A stretch of DNA of 38,374 nt from assembly GCA_015680685.1 (NCBI GenBank), contig MNCI01003059.1, positions 330,595 to 368,968 on the forward strand, in the 5' to 3' direction. Below the pieces are notes generated by a model. It worked only from the letters and a program-made list of their open reading frames with translations, ran no database searches and had not been told where the DNA came from. The translations under genes were made by a program, and so were the position numbers. Positions 20,206 to 31,125 of the stretch are shown piece by piece. Numbering within the stretch: the first letter of the stretch is position 1; each line of letters starts with the position of its first letter. Source of the stretch: Gnetum montanum. Lineage: Eukaryota; Streptophyta; Gnetopsida; Gnetales; Gnetaceae.

Positions 20206-20896
20206 TGTTAGAAATTCCAAAAGTACTAATACTAAAACTTATCAAGCTCAAAACATTAATGGAATCTTTAGAGTATGTTTTCTAGAAAATGACAAACTAG
20301 TAATTATGAATGTCTAGCTAATAGACGAATAGAAATAAAATTTACTTGAGATGATCAAGAAGTGGTCAATAGCCTTTACCTATTCATATGATAAAATTAT
20401 AGACATTAATTCATATGATGAGATAGAGGACTTGGCCTTATTAATTATTATAACAAAATGGATGCTTCTGACTTAAGCAAGGAAAACCTATAACTGATAA
20501 TAATTGACCTTATAATAATTTTCTTCATCATCTTCTTTTTCCTCAAGCAATTTCTATTCAATTCTTTAGTTTTTCAAGAAATTTGGAAGACATGGTGCAA
20601 GCTTAATAAGTATTGGTATTACAACCATATTATAGTTTCAAAAGATATGTTGGCTTTCTTTTTAATGAAGAAGCTTGGGATACTAATTTATATAGATTAT
20701 GTACCACTTCGAATAAATTTGGTATGACTATAGTTTCTTCTCTATGTATGCACAATATATGGATTATATGGAAGGAGACTTTAGCCTCTATTGTTTGAAT
20801 AGAAATAATAAAAAATGTTGAAAAAATAATTTTTGATCTTGAGAATTTATTCAAAGTTGACAATGGTTCGTATCAGCTTTTTCAACCAATTTTATG
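20206..20896. other. Unclassified AT-rich stretch
   Basis: Nothing recognised. A 61-codon open frame on the plus strand (20,613-20,798) has no family signature. It may be decayed upstream LINE sequence, given the relic that follows. Confidence 0.35.
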
Positions 20897-21230
20897 AAGG
20901 ATGGCAGATTTGTTTTTCTTTTTAATTCTAAAGTTACATACAAGATTATTACCAAGGATGATTTTATTTATAACAAATTCAATTAGGCCTTGAAAATGTA
21001 AGTATCAATGCACTTTTGGATAAGAATAATGAAAGATATTTGAAGAGTTTCTACATTTTCAAAAATTCAGATTTTTTTATGGTGCCTTATTTATCAATGT
21101 CTTCCTATCGGAATTATTTCTCCTTAATGTCCTCTTTGTGGAAGTAAATACTCATTTTCTCATTTTTAAAAGTGGCTTGTTGCACTTGGAAATGGATATC
21201 TAGAATTTATAACAACTTTTAATCAAACAT
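20897..21230 (+). pseudogene. LINE relic: C-terminal zinc-binding domain of a non-LTR reverse transcriptase
   Basis: One frame reads KDGRFVFLFNSKVTYKII, then STFSKIQIFLWCLIYQCLPI (about 21,050-21,105), then CPLCGSKYSFSHF. This order (a V...Y segment, P/S-K-I-x-I-F-L-W, then CPxCG...H) is that of the zf-RVT region of plant LINEs. Several stops and a missing last Cys show decay. The upstream reverse transcriptase is not recognisable. Confidence 0.5.
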
Positions 21231-21740
21231 CAGTAATATCGTTGTTGGTAATTGTCTTATTTTGTCTACTTCTTTTCTTTGCATTTGGCTATGTTTTTAG
21301 CCACTTGTTCTCTATTTTATTTAGAAGCTTTAGCATCCAATTAGGTTTTAGCAACAAAACATAACTATGACCTTTCTTCAAAAGTTACATATCAAATTCT
21401 CAAATATGTCACTTTTCAATTACAACTTTAAGCAAAAATGCTTCTAGTAAAAGTTGAATAATTAATTTTTTTTCTTGCAATATTATTATTATTACTGGAA
21501 ACTCAAGAATGGGAAACTTTGAGCTTCTATTGCTATTTGTTCATTTTTTCTTATCGAACCCCTTTAGTAAAAAATGAAAACCTATGAAGGTGCTTCTAAA
21601 CAAGGACAAGGTCATCATGCCTTGTAATGATGAAAACTTGAAAAGGCATTCCAAAATTGTTAGCCTTTTTTCATACTCTCTCTTTGTTGCTCTATTTTCA
21701 TTTCATTAGAACAAACTTTACTCAGTGTTGCACATCTAAA
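21231..21740. other. Unclassified, probably LINE 3' end or intergenic
   Basis: AT-rich with no credible gene. A TTATTATTATTATT-like run lies near 21,482. No poly(A) tail marking a LINE end was identified with confidence. Confidence 0.3.
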
Positions 21741-21850
21741 GGTTCATCACCTGAAGCCACAATGCTCATCTTGCAAAACAAAACAGCAAGAGGGTTAGTA
21801 GATAAGCAAAAGTCTAACCCTTTTGAATGACTACACCAGGCTCAAACCTA
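21741..21850 (-). repeat. Short dispersed repeat, possibly SINE-like (copy 1)
   Basis: A segment of about 80-100 bases resembles 36,801-36,900: AATGCTCAT, then AGAGGGTT, then GAT(A)AGCAAAAG(T/C)CTAACC in the same order. GGGTTAG and CTAACCC form a hairpin. On the minus strand GGTTTGAGCC (21839-21848) looks like a tRNA-type B box. No matching A box at proper spacing and no target duplication was found, so the SINE identity is weak. Confidence 0.3.
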
Positions 21851-22400
21851 GGTCTCTATTGCACGTCTATTAATCATAAAAGCAATAGGTTCCATTCCAA
21901 ACCAGCTATGTTAACATGCTTGCTACCTAAGGCTGCAGTAAAAATAAATAAATCCTCAAAATTGCATTGTCGTGAAGATGGGGGACTGCAGCAACTTATA
22001 AACTTATTTGTGTTGCTTTGGGGTTACACCAAGTTCCTTTTCAGGAGAGGAATCTCTGTTTCTTTCTGACATTTATATAAAATGTTTTTGAAAATTGAAT
22101 TTGAATGAATGCACCTAGTAGAAGGGTCCTTTTACAAGAAGTTGTTTCCTACGGTTGCCTTCCATCTGTATGGACTTCCTAAATCAAAATCCAGAAATGC
22201 AACTCGTAAAATAAAACACACACAATGAAGAAAGATGTGCTCTTGGTTTCCAATCTTTGAAGATCAGAAAAAAGTGAAAAATCGCCCCCAACACATCCAA
22301 GGATAATCGAAACTCAAAAACGGAAAAGAAAGAAGAAAAAACCGACGATTGTGCTGGTTTTTGTGGTTCATTACGACCCATGTGCAGTTGTGACACTCAC
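21851..22400. other. Non-coding stretch, possible intron
   Basis: No domain recognised. If the exon at 22401-22612 is real, this begins an intron with a GTGAGT donor (22395-22400, minus strand). A T-rich run on the minus strand near 22,320-22,350 gives a spurious Phe-rich frame. Confidence 0.3.
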
Positions 22401-22612
22401 GAAGCATTCTTTTCGACCTTCTTGATACTTGCATATTGCAACCTTCTCGTGATCTACGACCATGGCCAAAAATACCATGAAAATTTTCATTTTCCTTGAT
22501 CTTGGGTGATCCTCCTTGCTCAGCAGCAAATCTTATGCATAATGATGCATCTTCATCCAAAAATAGTTGTAAACTTCGTAAAATAGTAAATTTCAATGCA
22601 TCTCTGGTTAAA
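22401..22612 (-). CDS. Possible host-gene exon (internal, unidentified)
   Basis: On the minus strand an acceptor TTACAG precedes 22612 and a donor GTGAGT follows 22401, with 212 open bases between. The frame reads LTRDALKFTILRSLQLFLD, then EDASLCIRFAAEQGG, ending KRMLR. It fits an entry phase of 2 and an exit phase of 1. The exon candidate at 37397-37497 exits in phase 2, so the two would join in frame (AG plus T). The sequence does not look like a transposon protein and I do not recognise the family. The open frame itself lacks an ATG at its left boundary, consistent with an internal exon. An alternative acceptor (TTTTTTTGTAG) is at about 22,682. It could be a pseudogene. Confidence 0.35.
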
Positions 22613-22867
22613 CTGTAATTTTCTAATTTTAATCAACATTTCTTTTAATGCTTCCTCCAAACTCGGATCCTTAGTGGCTACAAAAAAATGGGCCAGAATG
22701 CAGGTAGGGTAGACTTTTCCCACTCTTCTAAGTACATGGATTTTGACATTAACAAATATTTGCTAACAAATGTCTTGGAAAGACAATGCCATGTGATAAA
22801 TTTAGACAAAAATGACAGTGTCCTAAGCTGCATATGAATTCCCTTTTGACTTCAAATAACAAGAAAG
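22613..22867 (-). other. Flank between possible exon and copia element
   Basis: Contains, on the minus strand, a second strong acceptor-like tract CCCATTTTTTTGTAG followed by a short open stretch (about 22,615-22,681, entry phase 1, TKDPSLEEALKEMLIKIRKL). This may be an alternative exon or chance. Confidence 0.25.
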
Positions 22868-23401
22868 TGTAAAACAAAATTTGTGGATTGCACAAGAAAT
22901 TTTCATGCATAGATAACCAAAAATGCACAATGCAAAAGCAAATGGCACAAGAAATTTACATTTATAGATAACTGGAAATGCACAATGCCGAAGCAAATGG
23001 AACTGACCTCTAGCCATTGATGCCGTGAATTAAACTTGGCATTGGGATTCTTCTTTCACACTACGCTTTGCAATGATGGTGTATGCAACCTCTAAGCATT
23101 TGTAAAAAGAATTAGAACTACAATCCTGCTGTGATTTGTGATGCCTTTGTTTTCCCATCAAGAACAAATTTATAGGCTATGGAATTAGTTACCATGAGAA
23201 ATTAACAAAAATAAGAAACCCAATGCCAATGTGTAAAAAATGCATTACGAAATATGGAGACGACCTTGATGTATTAACTAACGCATAAAAATGCGTTAGT
23301 GGATATTGAGGCCACCTTGATGTGTTAACTAATGCATAAAAATGCGTTAGTGGATATGGAGGCCATCTTAATGCGTTAACTAACACATAACACATGCTAC
23401 A
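22868..23401 (-). repeat. 3' LTR of D (534 bp)
   Basis: The plus strand begins TGTAAAACAAAATTTG and ends CATGCTACA. It matches 35196-35705 through most of its length, including the 51-bp repeats. Confidence 0.85.
23257..23390. repeat. 51-bp tandem repeat in the D LTR, left
   Basis: Units begin at 23257, 23308 and 23359 (the last partial). Each contains ACTAACGCAT-AAAA-ATGCGTTAGT, a 10-bp-arm hairpin perfect in the first unit. Because 51 is a multiple of three, the array gives a repeated 17-residue peptide in one frame, which is not a gene. Confidence 0.85.
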
Positions 23402-23413
23402 ATCTCCCACTTG
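23402..23413 (-). other. Polypurine tract of D
   Basis: The minus strand reads AAGTGGGAGATTG next to the LTR start TGTAGCATG, the usual copia arrangement. Confidence 0.75.
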
Positions 23414-23672
23414 GTCTTCATATTTAATCAAGTCCAAAAATAATTGCATGAATCATGGCGATAGTTTATCTTAATGTAAGTATTATCTTCCATGTATTAT
23501 AACGCATTATCTCTTAACGTAATTCCTAACTAGCTTTATGAATAAACCAATGTTCATTCTAGGTCTTGTCATATGTGAATTTTCTCTCATATTTGTATGC
23601 ACAAACTATATGAGAAAATAGCACAATTGAATATGAGTTTCATTAAGACTATAAAGTTGTACGTACAACAAA

Positions 23673-24496
23673 TTACATTATGGAACCAAGTCCCATCCAA
23701 ACTACATGATCCTTAAATGACTTTGGTGGCATTCCTTTTGGCAAAGGATCAACTATCATCAATTCAGTGTGTATATGCTCAATGACCACTTTGTTTTTCT
23801 TAATGCATTTCCTTATGGCTAAGTGCTTTATGTTGATGTGTTTACTTTGACTGCCACTCTTATTATTCTTAACCATAAAGACAACAGTTGAATTATCACC
23901 AAACATTCTTAATGGACTAGATATAGAATCCACAATTCTAAGCCCTGATATGAAACTCTTTAACCATACACCATGTGAAGTAGCCTCAAAACAAGAAACA
24001 AACTTTGCCTCCATGGTGGAAGTAGCAACCAAAGTTTGCTTTCCACTCCTCCAAGATATAGCTCTTCAGCTAGCATAAAAACATAACTCGTTGTTGATTT
24101 CTATGAATCAACACAGCTAGCAAAGTCTAAATCAGAGTAACTAGTCACCTCTAAGGAGTTAGTTCATTTATACATAAGCATGGAATCTTTTGTACCTTAA
24201 AGGTACCTCATCACTTTCTTTGCATCCCTTTAATGGTCAATACCTAAATTACTCTAATATCTGCCTAACATTCCCACAGCAAATGCAATGTCAAGTTTTG
24301 TGTAAACCTAAGCATACATAAGGCTTCCAGTAGCTAAAGCATACAGAATGTTGCTCATTTGACTTTTTTCTAAATCATTTCTAGGGCATTGGTTGAAATT
24401 GAACCTATCACACTTCATAATAGGTGCTATACTTGGTGAACAATCTTTTATTCGAAACCTCTCTAAAACTTTATTGATATAGGTTTCCTGTGACAA
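23673..24496 (-). pseudogene. D: RT connection and RNase H relic
   Basis: 24,496-24,308 is the segment SQETYINKVLERF ... ATGSLMYA that links RT to RNase H in copia Pol. After a degraded stretch, 24,032-23,673 reads STMEAKFVSCFEATSHGVWL, then DNSTVVFMVKNN and SKHINIKHLAIR. The catalytic-type Glu of STMEAKF and Asp of GDNS remain, but the Asp expected in SKHIDIK is Asn. The C-terminus has VIEHIHTELMIVDPLPKGMP. Frames differ between the two segments, so the gene is broken. Confidence 0.8.
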
Positions 24497-24567
24497 TCCT
24501 AGAATACATCTAGATCTATCTCTATGGATCTAAATGCCAATAACATAAGATGCCTCACCAATATCCT

Positions 24568-25215
24568 TCATGTCAAAATTCTTAGAAAATGTTTCACCTC
24601 GTATAGAAATCCACTATTATTTGTTGCAAGAAGAATATCATCCACATATAGAACAAGGTAGCAGATTTTGCTCCCACTGACCTTCTGGTATATACATTGA
24701 TCCATGATGTTTTCTTCAAAACCAAATGAAGTGATGATATCATGGAATTTTAAGTACCATTGACGGAAGGCCTGTTTCAATCCATATATGAATTTCCTGA
24801 GCTTGCATATCAATTGCTCACCATTATTAGAGGAAAATCCTATAGGTTGTTTCATATAAGCCTCTTCCTCTATATCAACATTGAGGAATGTTGTTTTTAC
24901 ATCCATTTGATGTAATTCAAGATCAAAATGGGCAACCAATGCCACAATAACATGAAGGAAGTCCTTCTTAGATATAGGAGAAAATGTCTCTTTGTAATTT
25001 ATTCCCTCTTTCTGAGTAAACACTTTAGCAACAAGTTTGGCCTTATATCTTTTAATGTTGCCCAATGAGTCTTTCTTAGTCTTGAAGACCCATTTGCATC
25101 CACTAGCTTTTACACCATTAGGCAACTTTACAAGATCCCAAGCTCCATTAGATGACATAGAGTTTATCTCATCTTTTAATGCATCATACCACAAGTTAGA
25201 TTTCTTACAACTCAT
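24568..25215 (-). pseudogene. D: reverse transcriptase (copia type)
   Basis: The longest intact frame of D, 215 codons. It contains WVFKTKKDSLGNIKRYKAKL, the motif MDVKTTFLNVDIEEEAYMKQ (normally MDVKTAFLNGDL) and the catalytic YVDDILLATN near the end. RT copies the element RNA with the tRNA-primed minus strand. The frame is still recognisably complete from the N-terminal fingers through the palm, but continues only across stops and shifts at both ends, so it is a relic. Spelling is closest to Tork/TNT1-type copia. Confidence 0.9.
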
Positions 25216-25686
25216 GGCTTGTGAAAATGTTTCGGGATCATTTTCAACTCCTATGTTCTAGTTAGACTCCTGCAGATACACCATATAGTCATTAGGAATC
25301 GTTGATTGCCTTACTCTAGTAGATCTTCTTAACGTTGGTTCATCATTCTTTTGAGGATCATGATGTTCAATAGGCTTTAGTATCTATTGCTCAACTGGAT
25401 CTTCTAGTTCTTGATCAATAGTTTATGGAACTTCAATAACTAGTTGTGGTTCATTATGCATTTGTGCTCTAGGCGTATTGTGCACAATAATCAGTCTATC
25501 ATTTGAAGTAGTGAGTTGAGCATCTATATGATCTATCTTAGGAACAATGTTCCAAGATCATAAATTTAGCATTCCTTGATTCCACAAACCTAGTAGTATG
25601 TGATGGATAATAAAATCTATATCCCTTAGAACATTCAACATATCCAAAAAATACCCACTTATGGCCTATAGGTCTAGCTTCTTTTC
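25216..25686 (-). pseudogene. D: integrase C-terminus to RT spacer
   Basis: Low-complexity coding remnant between integrase and RT, in the same general frame as both, with several stops. The segment at about 25,570-25,686 carries the post-integrase copia block. No separate gene. Confidence 0.5.
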
Positions 25687-26283
25687 TTATGGATTATAGC
25701 CTCCTACTTCAGACGAGCATCCCCAAACACGTATATGTTGCAAACTCAGTTTCCAACCTTTCCATAATTCAAATGGTATCTTTGAGACAACCTTGGTTGG
25801 AACTCGGTTTAATATATTCATTGTTATCTTGAGAGCTTCATTCCACAAGGACTTAAGAAGCTTGGAGCTACTAAGCATACTCTACACCATGTCCAATAAT
25901 GTTCAATTTCTTCTTTCTACCACATCATTCTGGTCTAGATAACTAGGCATAGTGTATTGGGCAACAATTCCATGCTCTTAAAGAAACTTAACAAATGGAC
26001 CAAGTGCTTGTCCATCATCAGTATATCTACCATAGTATTCACCACCTATATTAGATCTCACTAACTTTATTTGCTTACTACATTGTTTGTCTACTTCAGC
26101 CTTAAACACCTTAAAGGCATCTAAAGCTTCACTTTTGTTATGAAGTAGGTAGAGATACATATATCGTGAGTAATCATCAATAAAGGTAATGAAATACTTT
26201 TGACCATACGCATTCATATCTAGACTACAAATATCTATATGTATGATCTCTAATATGTCTAAACTTCTCTTGGCACCTTTCCT
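25687..26283 (-). pseudogene. D: integrase relic
   Basis: FITFIDDYSRYMYLYLLHNK holds the first catalytic Asp (about 26,190). The second motif reads LVRSNIGGEYYG, where the catalytic Asp is Asn, consistent with a G-to-A change. The Glu motif VVERRN remains near 25,915 and is followed by a stop. The C-terminal block NRVPTKVVSKIPFELW and HIRVWGC is at 25,878-25,710. It shares one frame with RT. The integrase could not have been active in its present form. Confidence 0.85.
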
Positions 26284-27189
26284 TCACATATTGGTATGCT
26301 TTCCCTTTATGTAGTCAACACAAGTGTTAAAGTCAGTAAAATCTAGAGTACTAAGTACTCCATCATTTACTAATCTCTTTATTCTCTCAATAGAGATATG
26401 TTCTAACCTACAATTCCACAACATAGAGGATTCATCATTCATAACACATCTCTTAATGTCAGCATGAACATGCATAGAAGTATAAGAAGTTTTCTTTTGT
26501 AAATTAATGTTGAAAAGACCATCTGTCAATGTACCACTTCCAATAAGTTCAGATCTATAATATAGACTGAATATAGTGTCTGAAAAATTAAAAGAAGATC
26601 CCAATGATACAAGCCTTGAAATAGAAATTAAATTCCTTGAAAAACTTGGAATATAACATGTCTTTTCCAACTCTAAAACAAAATCATTGCTTAAACCTAA
26701 TTTGCATGTTTCGATGACCTCTACATGTGAGTGCATCTTGTTGCTTGAATAAATGCAAGACTCACTTCCCACTAGCTTCTTTAGGTTTTGCACGCTCTGC
26801 AAGGAATTGGTAACATGGATTGTAGAACCAAAGTCAATCCACCATGTGTCATGGCCAACATCAACCATATTAGATTCAAAACAAACAAGGAGGAGTTGAG
26901 AACCTTTCTTTTCAAGCCATGTTTGATATTTAGGACAATCCTTCTTTATGTGCCCTTTCTTTTTGCAGAAAAAGCATATGGATTTCTTCATAATATCAGC
27001 TTATGCAGGTAATTTGACCTTCCACTTACCTTTGGCTTGTTCTTTATTTTTTTTCCTGTGTGACCAGATACACACTCTCTTTCACTTCCATTGCAAATCT
27101 ACCCTCTTGTTGCACACACATGGTCATTAGTTCATTGATTAACCATTTGTTTCTATGTGTGTTATAAGAAATCTTCAAGGGTCAGTATT
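26284..27189 (-). pseudogene. D: gag C-terminus, protease and pre-integrase relic
   Basis: Next to the C insertion the frame reads LKISYNTHRNKWLINELMTM, the gag C-terminal region. A CCHC zinc knuckle CFFCKKKGHIKKDC (CX2CX4HX4C) is near 26,970. Protease follows: WWIDFGSTIHVTNS, where copia normally has D-S-G-A-T, so the active-site Ser is Phe. The pre-integrase zinc region LWNCRLEHISIERIKRL ... CVDYIKG has lost the first His and one Cys. All changes are single-base. Confidence 0.85.
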
Positions 27190-27194
27190 GTGGT
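27190..27194. repeat. Target-site duplication of C, left copy
   Basis: GTGGT, paired with GCGGT at 34205-34209. The difference is a C/T at a CpG. Removing C restores the D gag frame (codons for L-P-P-Q-Y). Confidence 0.85.
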
Positions 27195-27980
27195 TAATGA
27201 GCCGCAATATCACATCCGCCATGTGATATCGCATCTTGCTTCATCTTCTATAAATAAGAGGCAGCTTCCCTTGTTCAAGATAGTTAGACTTAGACCCTTA
27301 GCTAAACTCTTGCAGTTTTACCATTCTAGAGTTAGAATAATTCCTGTGTACCCGCAGTAGGAGTCATAGAGGGAACGGATCTTTATTTGAGCAATTTGTA
27401 CCTGAGCACACATTTGTGTATGGAAATAAAGATGAACTTTATGATAAACCTTGCAGCATACAAATTAAGCTAAATAGTAATTAATTATTGTTGAATGTTT
27501 AAATGCTTTCTTAGTTAATTAATCTCTCTCTCAACCTTTGACTCTCCTAGTTAAGTACACTTAGTACGACTACTTCGAGCATGTCTGTAGTGCTTGGTAA
27601 CCCAGTAATGATTAGCGTTTGGTAATCCCAACAACGTTGCACTAGTTAAGGATGTGTGTGGCAAGTGGGAACGAATACTGGTGTTAGGAATAATTAGAAC
27701 TTAGTTAGTAAATAGTTAATGTAAGTTAGTCACTTAGTTCTCTTTACCTTCCCTTATTAGCATAAGACATTAAAAAAATAAAAGTTATAAAAATCATATA
27801 CCTCAAGCTTACTTAACCATACAATTGTGACAATATAAGTAAGTTTGGGAAGACAACGATTGATTAACCTTGAGTGTTCCATTAAGGCACGTAAGCACTT
27901 AGTCCTTGGAGTTTGACTGGATCACGTGTGAAATGCTCGTATTCGTATGGTTGAGTGTAGGGGTACCTCACCACTCATCA
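27195..27980 (+). repeat. 5' LTR of C (786 bp)
   Basis: Starts TAATGAGCCGC (the 3' LTR has TGATGAGTCGC) and ends CCACTCATCA. The TATA box is at 27249-27256. The U3 is short and holds GATATC motifs. The U5 terminus is like that of the other subfamilies. Confidence 0.9.
27249..27256 (+). promoter_or_regulatory. LTR TATA box, C 5' LTR
   Basis: TATAAATA only about 55 bases from the LTR start. The same box is at 33475-33482 in the 3' LTR. Confidence 0.7.
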
Positions 27981-27981
27981 T

Positions 27982-27998
27982 TAGTGCCATTGCCAAGG
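27982..27998 (+). other. Primer-binding site of C (tRNA-Asp type)
   Basis: TAGTGCCATTGCCAAGG one base after the LTR. It matches the tRNA-Asp complement apart from transitions. Confidence 0.75.
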
Positions 27999-28095
27999 AC
28001 TTAGTTGTTTGTGTGCTACATAGAACATAGGAAATCATTCATATCGTTGGGACACTAGAACGAACCCTTAGGGTTAATCAAGGAAAGATAAGACA

Positions 28096-28707
28096 ATGGT
28101 AAATCGCACACTGAACAAGATGGAAATGTCTTCTTCTTCACACAAGAGCACTTCACAGCCTAGGACTAACACAAGAGACAGTCGGCGACATAACACACAT
28201 AACCAAGATCCACTAGTTCCTCAATAGTTTCGTGTGGTATATACTCATCACAATGAGTATGTACCCGACTTTACCTTTATTCTCCATGAATATGAACAAC
28301 TGCGTTGGAGAGACTTGGAAGGTAACATTGTGTTTCCTCTAGACCGATCAGTCCCCAACGTGCTCCTTCATGCTCTCTCAAGAATAGGCATGTCATTTTT
28401 GTATGCAGAATATGTTGCATGCGATCATGACATAAGGGACTACCATCCCACAAAAGCACAACATCAAAGGGACTTGCGATAGGAGAGATATCATACATCC
28501 TCGAAGGGTAAATGGTTCCATAACGCTCCACGTGTCTTGAGCGAAATTGAGGGTGGAGAACCTGCTTCAACAGGTTCCCCACCAAACGATGTTCCTCCTC
28601 CTAACGATGGTTAGGAGGTGGAGTATCAGAACCTACACTCACGATTCACAACCCTGGTTTTGATAGCCACGAATACGAAGTGTTCAAAGAAGGAACACAA
28701 CCACATG
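28096..28707 (+). pseudogene. C: extra N-terminal coding segment before gag
   Basis: From ATG at 28096 one frame runs about 190 codons with a few stops. It begins MVNRTLNKMEMSSSSHK and holds a folded-looking part (YVPDFTFILHEYEQLRWRDL, then SRIGMSFLYAEYVACDHDI). E5 and E6 have only about 110-250 bases between primer site and the gag Ser/Arg-rich part, against about 720 here, so this segment is an addition in C. I do not recognise its family. It may be an N-terminal gag extension or captured sequence. Confidence 0.45.
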
Positions 28708-30666
28708 ATAAGGACAGACGTTTTGATCGTGATCATGATCATGGCCGAGACCACTGAAGAGAAGGTAGAAAACACCATCATGGCGATGGTTCTCCTTCTT
28801 CTTCACCTTCATCGTCACATTCATCCTCTCCTTCGGTGTCTGAACGTAGTCATAAGGAAACCAACCATGAGGATAAAGGGAAACAGAGTGAAAAACATCA
28901 ACAAGACAGTCGAGAATGAGGACGAAGGCACTATAAGGAATCAAGGCATGGAAGAAGGGAGAGTAGGAAACCACATAGACACCATAGACGCTATGAACGA
29001 GATGACCACGAAGAACCCCTACTCACAACTAGAAGCATGCTAGACATAACGGAGGCCATAAGAGTTCCCATAAGGCACCAAAAAGGTAGTAGGATTAAGA
29101 GGTTAGACATGAATAACATCCCACGGTTTGAGGGGGGATAAAACGCTGATCCTCAAAATCATTTACAAGCATTCCACGATGCATGTGCCTTGTAGAACAT
29201 AGAAAACGAATGGCAAAAACTGAAGTTGTTCCCAAGGACACTAGTGAAAGAAGCTAAAAGTTGGTACTGGTCCTTAGAATTGGAATCCATTCGGAGATGG
29301 AGTACAATGTTAGAACTGTTTAATGATAAGTACCAAATGTACTCCTGAGTGTCTAACCTACGAAAGAAAATCCAAGGATGGAAGTAAGGAAATCATGAGC
29401 CCTTGGTTGCTACCATGGGCCACTATTACACATTGTTACATCGTTGCCTTGGTCATGGTTATTCACAGCGGGATCAACTACGCCATCTCATAGATGGACT
29501 TAGGCATGAAACAAGAAGGACCCTTGGGACGTATGCCCAAGGAAGGTTGTCGGAGCTTAGGTCTCATCAAAGCCATAGATTGCTAGAGTAAGTAGCCAAA
29601 GAAGAAGGTGAGCTATGAAACAGAGAAAGTGCGGAAGAGTACAACCAAGATCCTTCCCTTTGAAAAAGGGTAGTGAGATTCTGTGAGGAGGAAGAAGAGT
29701 CACCACTCGAAGAGCTGGTGAATAGAAAAACTTTGCCACTCCAAAAGTTAATAATTGAAGTATCGGCAAAGGTAGACCAAATGTGGGACTCCCTGAATAG
29801 TAGGTTTGAAACTATTCTTAAAATTGTAGAGGAGCCTAGAGAGCGAAAAAGAGAGAAGTAGACAATGCACGTACCAAGGGTAAGGGTAAAATGGCCATCA
29901 CAAAAGAGGTTGTGGATTCAGACACAGACAATGATGGTGGATGTGAGATATGCCAATATGACCATCCTAAGGGATGTTTCCCAGTGATCTCACATCTACA
30001 AGAGTCTGGGTGTATGCACTCAACCCACGATTTAATAAACAGCAAGCACCCCGACGGTTACCTTATCCATAAGGTAACCCAAGGTAGTTCCACCAACCTT
30101 CAACATATTATCCAAGTGGAACTCTAGCACAACCCATTGAGCAACATCAACAGTGGCAATACCCATAGTCATAGGGGATACCACCACTAAGGTAACAATA
30201 CGCCTACCAGCAACCAGACCCATATGGCTACTACGTGCAGCATCCAATCTATCCATGTGACTTTGTTGGTCACGTTACACCACAACATCACTACCAAGCT
30301 TGTGAGTATTTTAGAACTCCTTCTTCTAGGGGAGATAACCCACAAACATACCATCCTTCGAATCCATCAGCAACTCTCACACCGATGGCTCCATTATCAC
30401 CTACTCCAGCAATGCAAGGAGAACTCCCTACTCAACCGCAGCAACACAATGCCATAAGGGCTGTAAATACTCAACCCATTATTGGTTCTAACAACCATAT
30501 AAAGAGACGACCTTTTTTCAGAACCAACAGTCCAACCAAGCCCTCACAACCACAAGTGGTTGAACCTCTAAATGCCTCTCCATCAAATAAGGCTTTAGAG
30601 CTCCCTTCAAACCAAACACCGAGTTCAATGCATACAGTTATGTTAACACATGTCGTTACTAACTAG
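28708..30666 (+). pseudogene. C: gag relic, Athila type
   Basis: A His/Arg/Ser-rich basic segment (about 28,720-28,990) is followed by the retrotransposon-gag domain (about 29,100-29,570; RLDMNNIPRFEGG, NHLQAFHDA, IRRWSTMLELFNDKYQ, LIDGLRHETRRTLG). A helical segment VDQMWDSLNSRFETILKI (about 29,770-29,825) leads to a zinc knuckle at 29,943-29,978 reading CEICQYDHPKGC. The Gln/Pro-rich tail (30,235-30,666) runs into protease in one frame. The gag part uses another frame, and stops at CAA/CAG/CGA-type positions are common. Gag would form the particle and bind RNA. Confidence 0.75.
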
Positions 30667-31125
30667 ATTAAGGTGGGCCACCTTCCCAAGAAATTCTCTG
30701 ATCCTGGGAGCCCCCTAATCTATCTCCAAGTAGTTGGGAATGAACCATGTAAAGCTCTTCTAGACTTAGGTTCCAGAGTCAACTTAATATCATAAGAGAT
30801 GTACAAAGCCTGGAGTGTGCCTTCATTAAGAAAGAGCAATATTCACCTAGAGCTGGTTGACTAGTCCATCACTGTCCCCTTGGGACTGGTGGAGGACATC
30901 GTTACCACTGTGTGTGGGTGGTCATACCCAGCTGATTTCCTAGTGATACAAGTAAATAATGATAAAGGGGACTTCCCAATAATAATGGGAAGGGCATGGC
31001 TAAGTACTGTAGATGCATGTCTAGGAATTCGTGATTTTTCCCTGGAAATATCTAAGAAGAATACTTTTGAGAAGATTGAGAAGCCATGCATCGCATACAG
31101 TGATACAGGGTGTAATTGCATGTAG
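30667..31125 (+). pseudogene. C: aspartic protease relic
   Basis: CKALLDLGSRVNLIS carries the D-L-G active-site motif usual for Athila-like proteases (about 30,750-30,795). It is followed by LGLVEDIVTTVCGWSYPADF and FPIIMGRAWLSTVDACLGI, the flap and I-x-G-R-x-W/F-L motifs of retropepsins. It is in the same frame as the gag tail, so a gag-protease fusion. Stops at about 30,665 and 30,794 show decay. Protease would cleave Gag. Confidence 0.8.

Noticed and set aside
21838-21930. A tRNA gene on the minus strand near the B-box-like motif
   Set aside because: No cloverleaf, no acceptor stem, and any A-box-like string is too far away.
22868-23401. CRISPR-like array in the 51-bp repeats
   Set aside because: Head-to-tail repeats without unique spacers, inside an LTR of a plant retroelement.
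23189-23449. Frame encoding a repeated 17-residue peptide
   Set aside because: Produced by the 51-bp tandem repeats of the copia LTR; the same unit is degraded in the other LTR.
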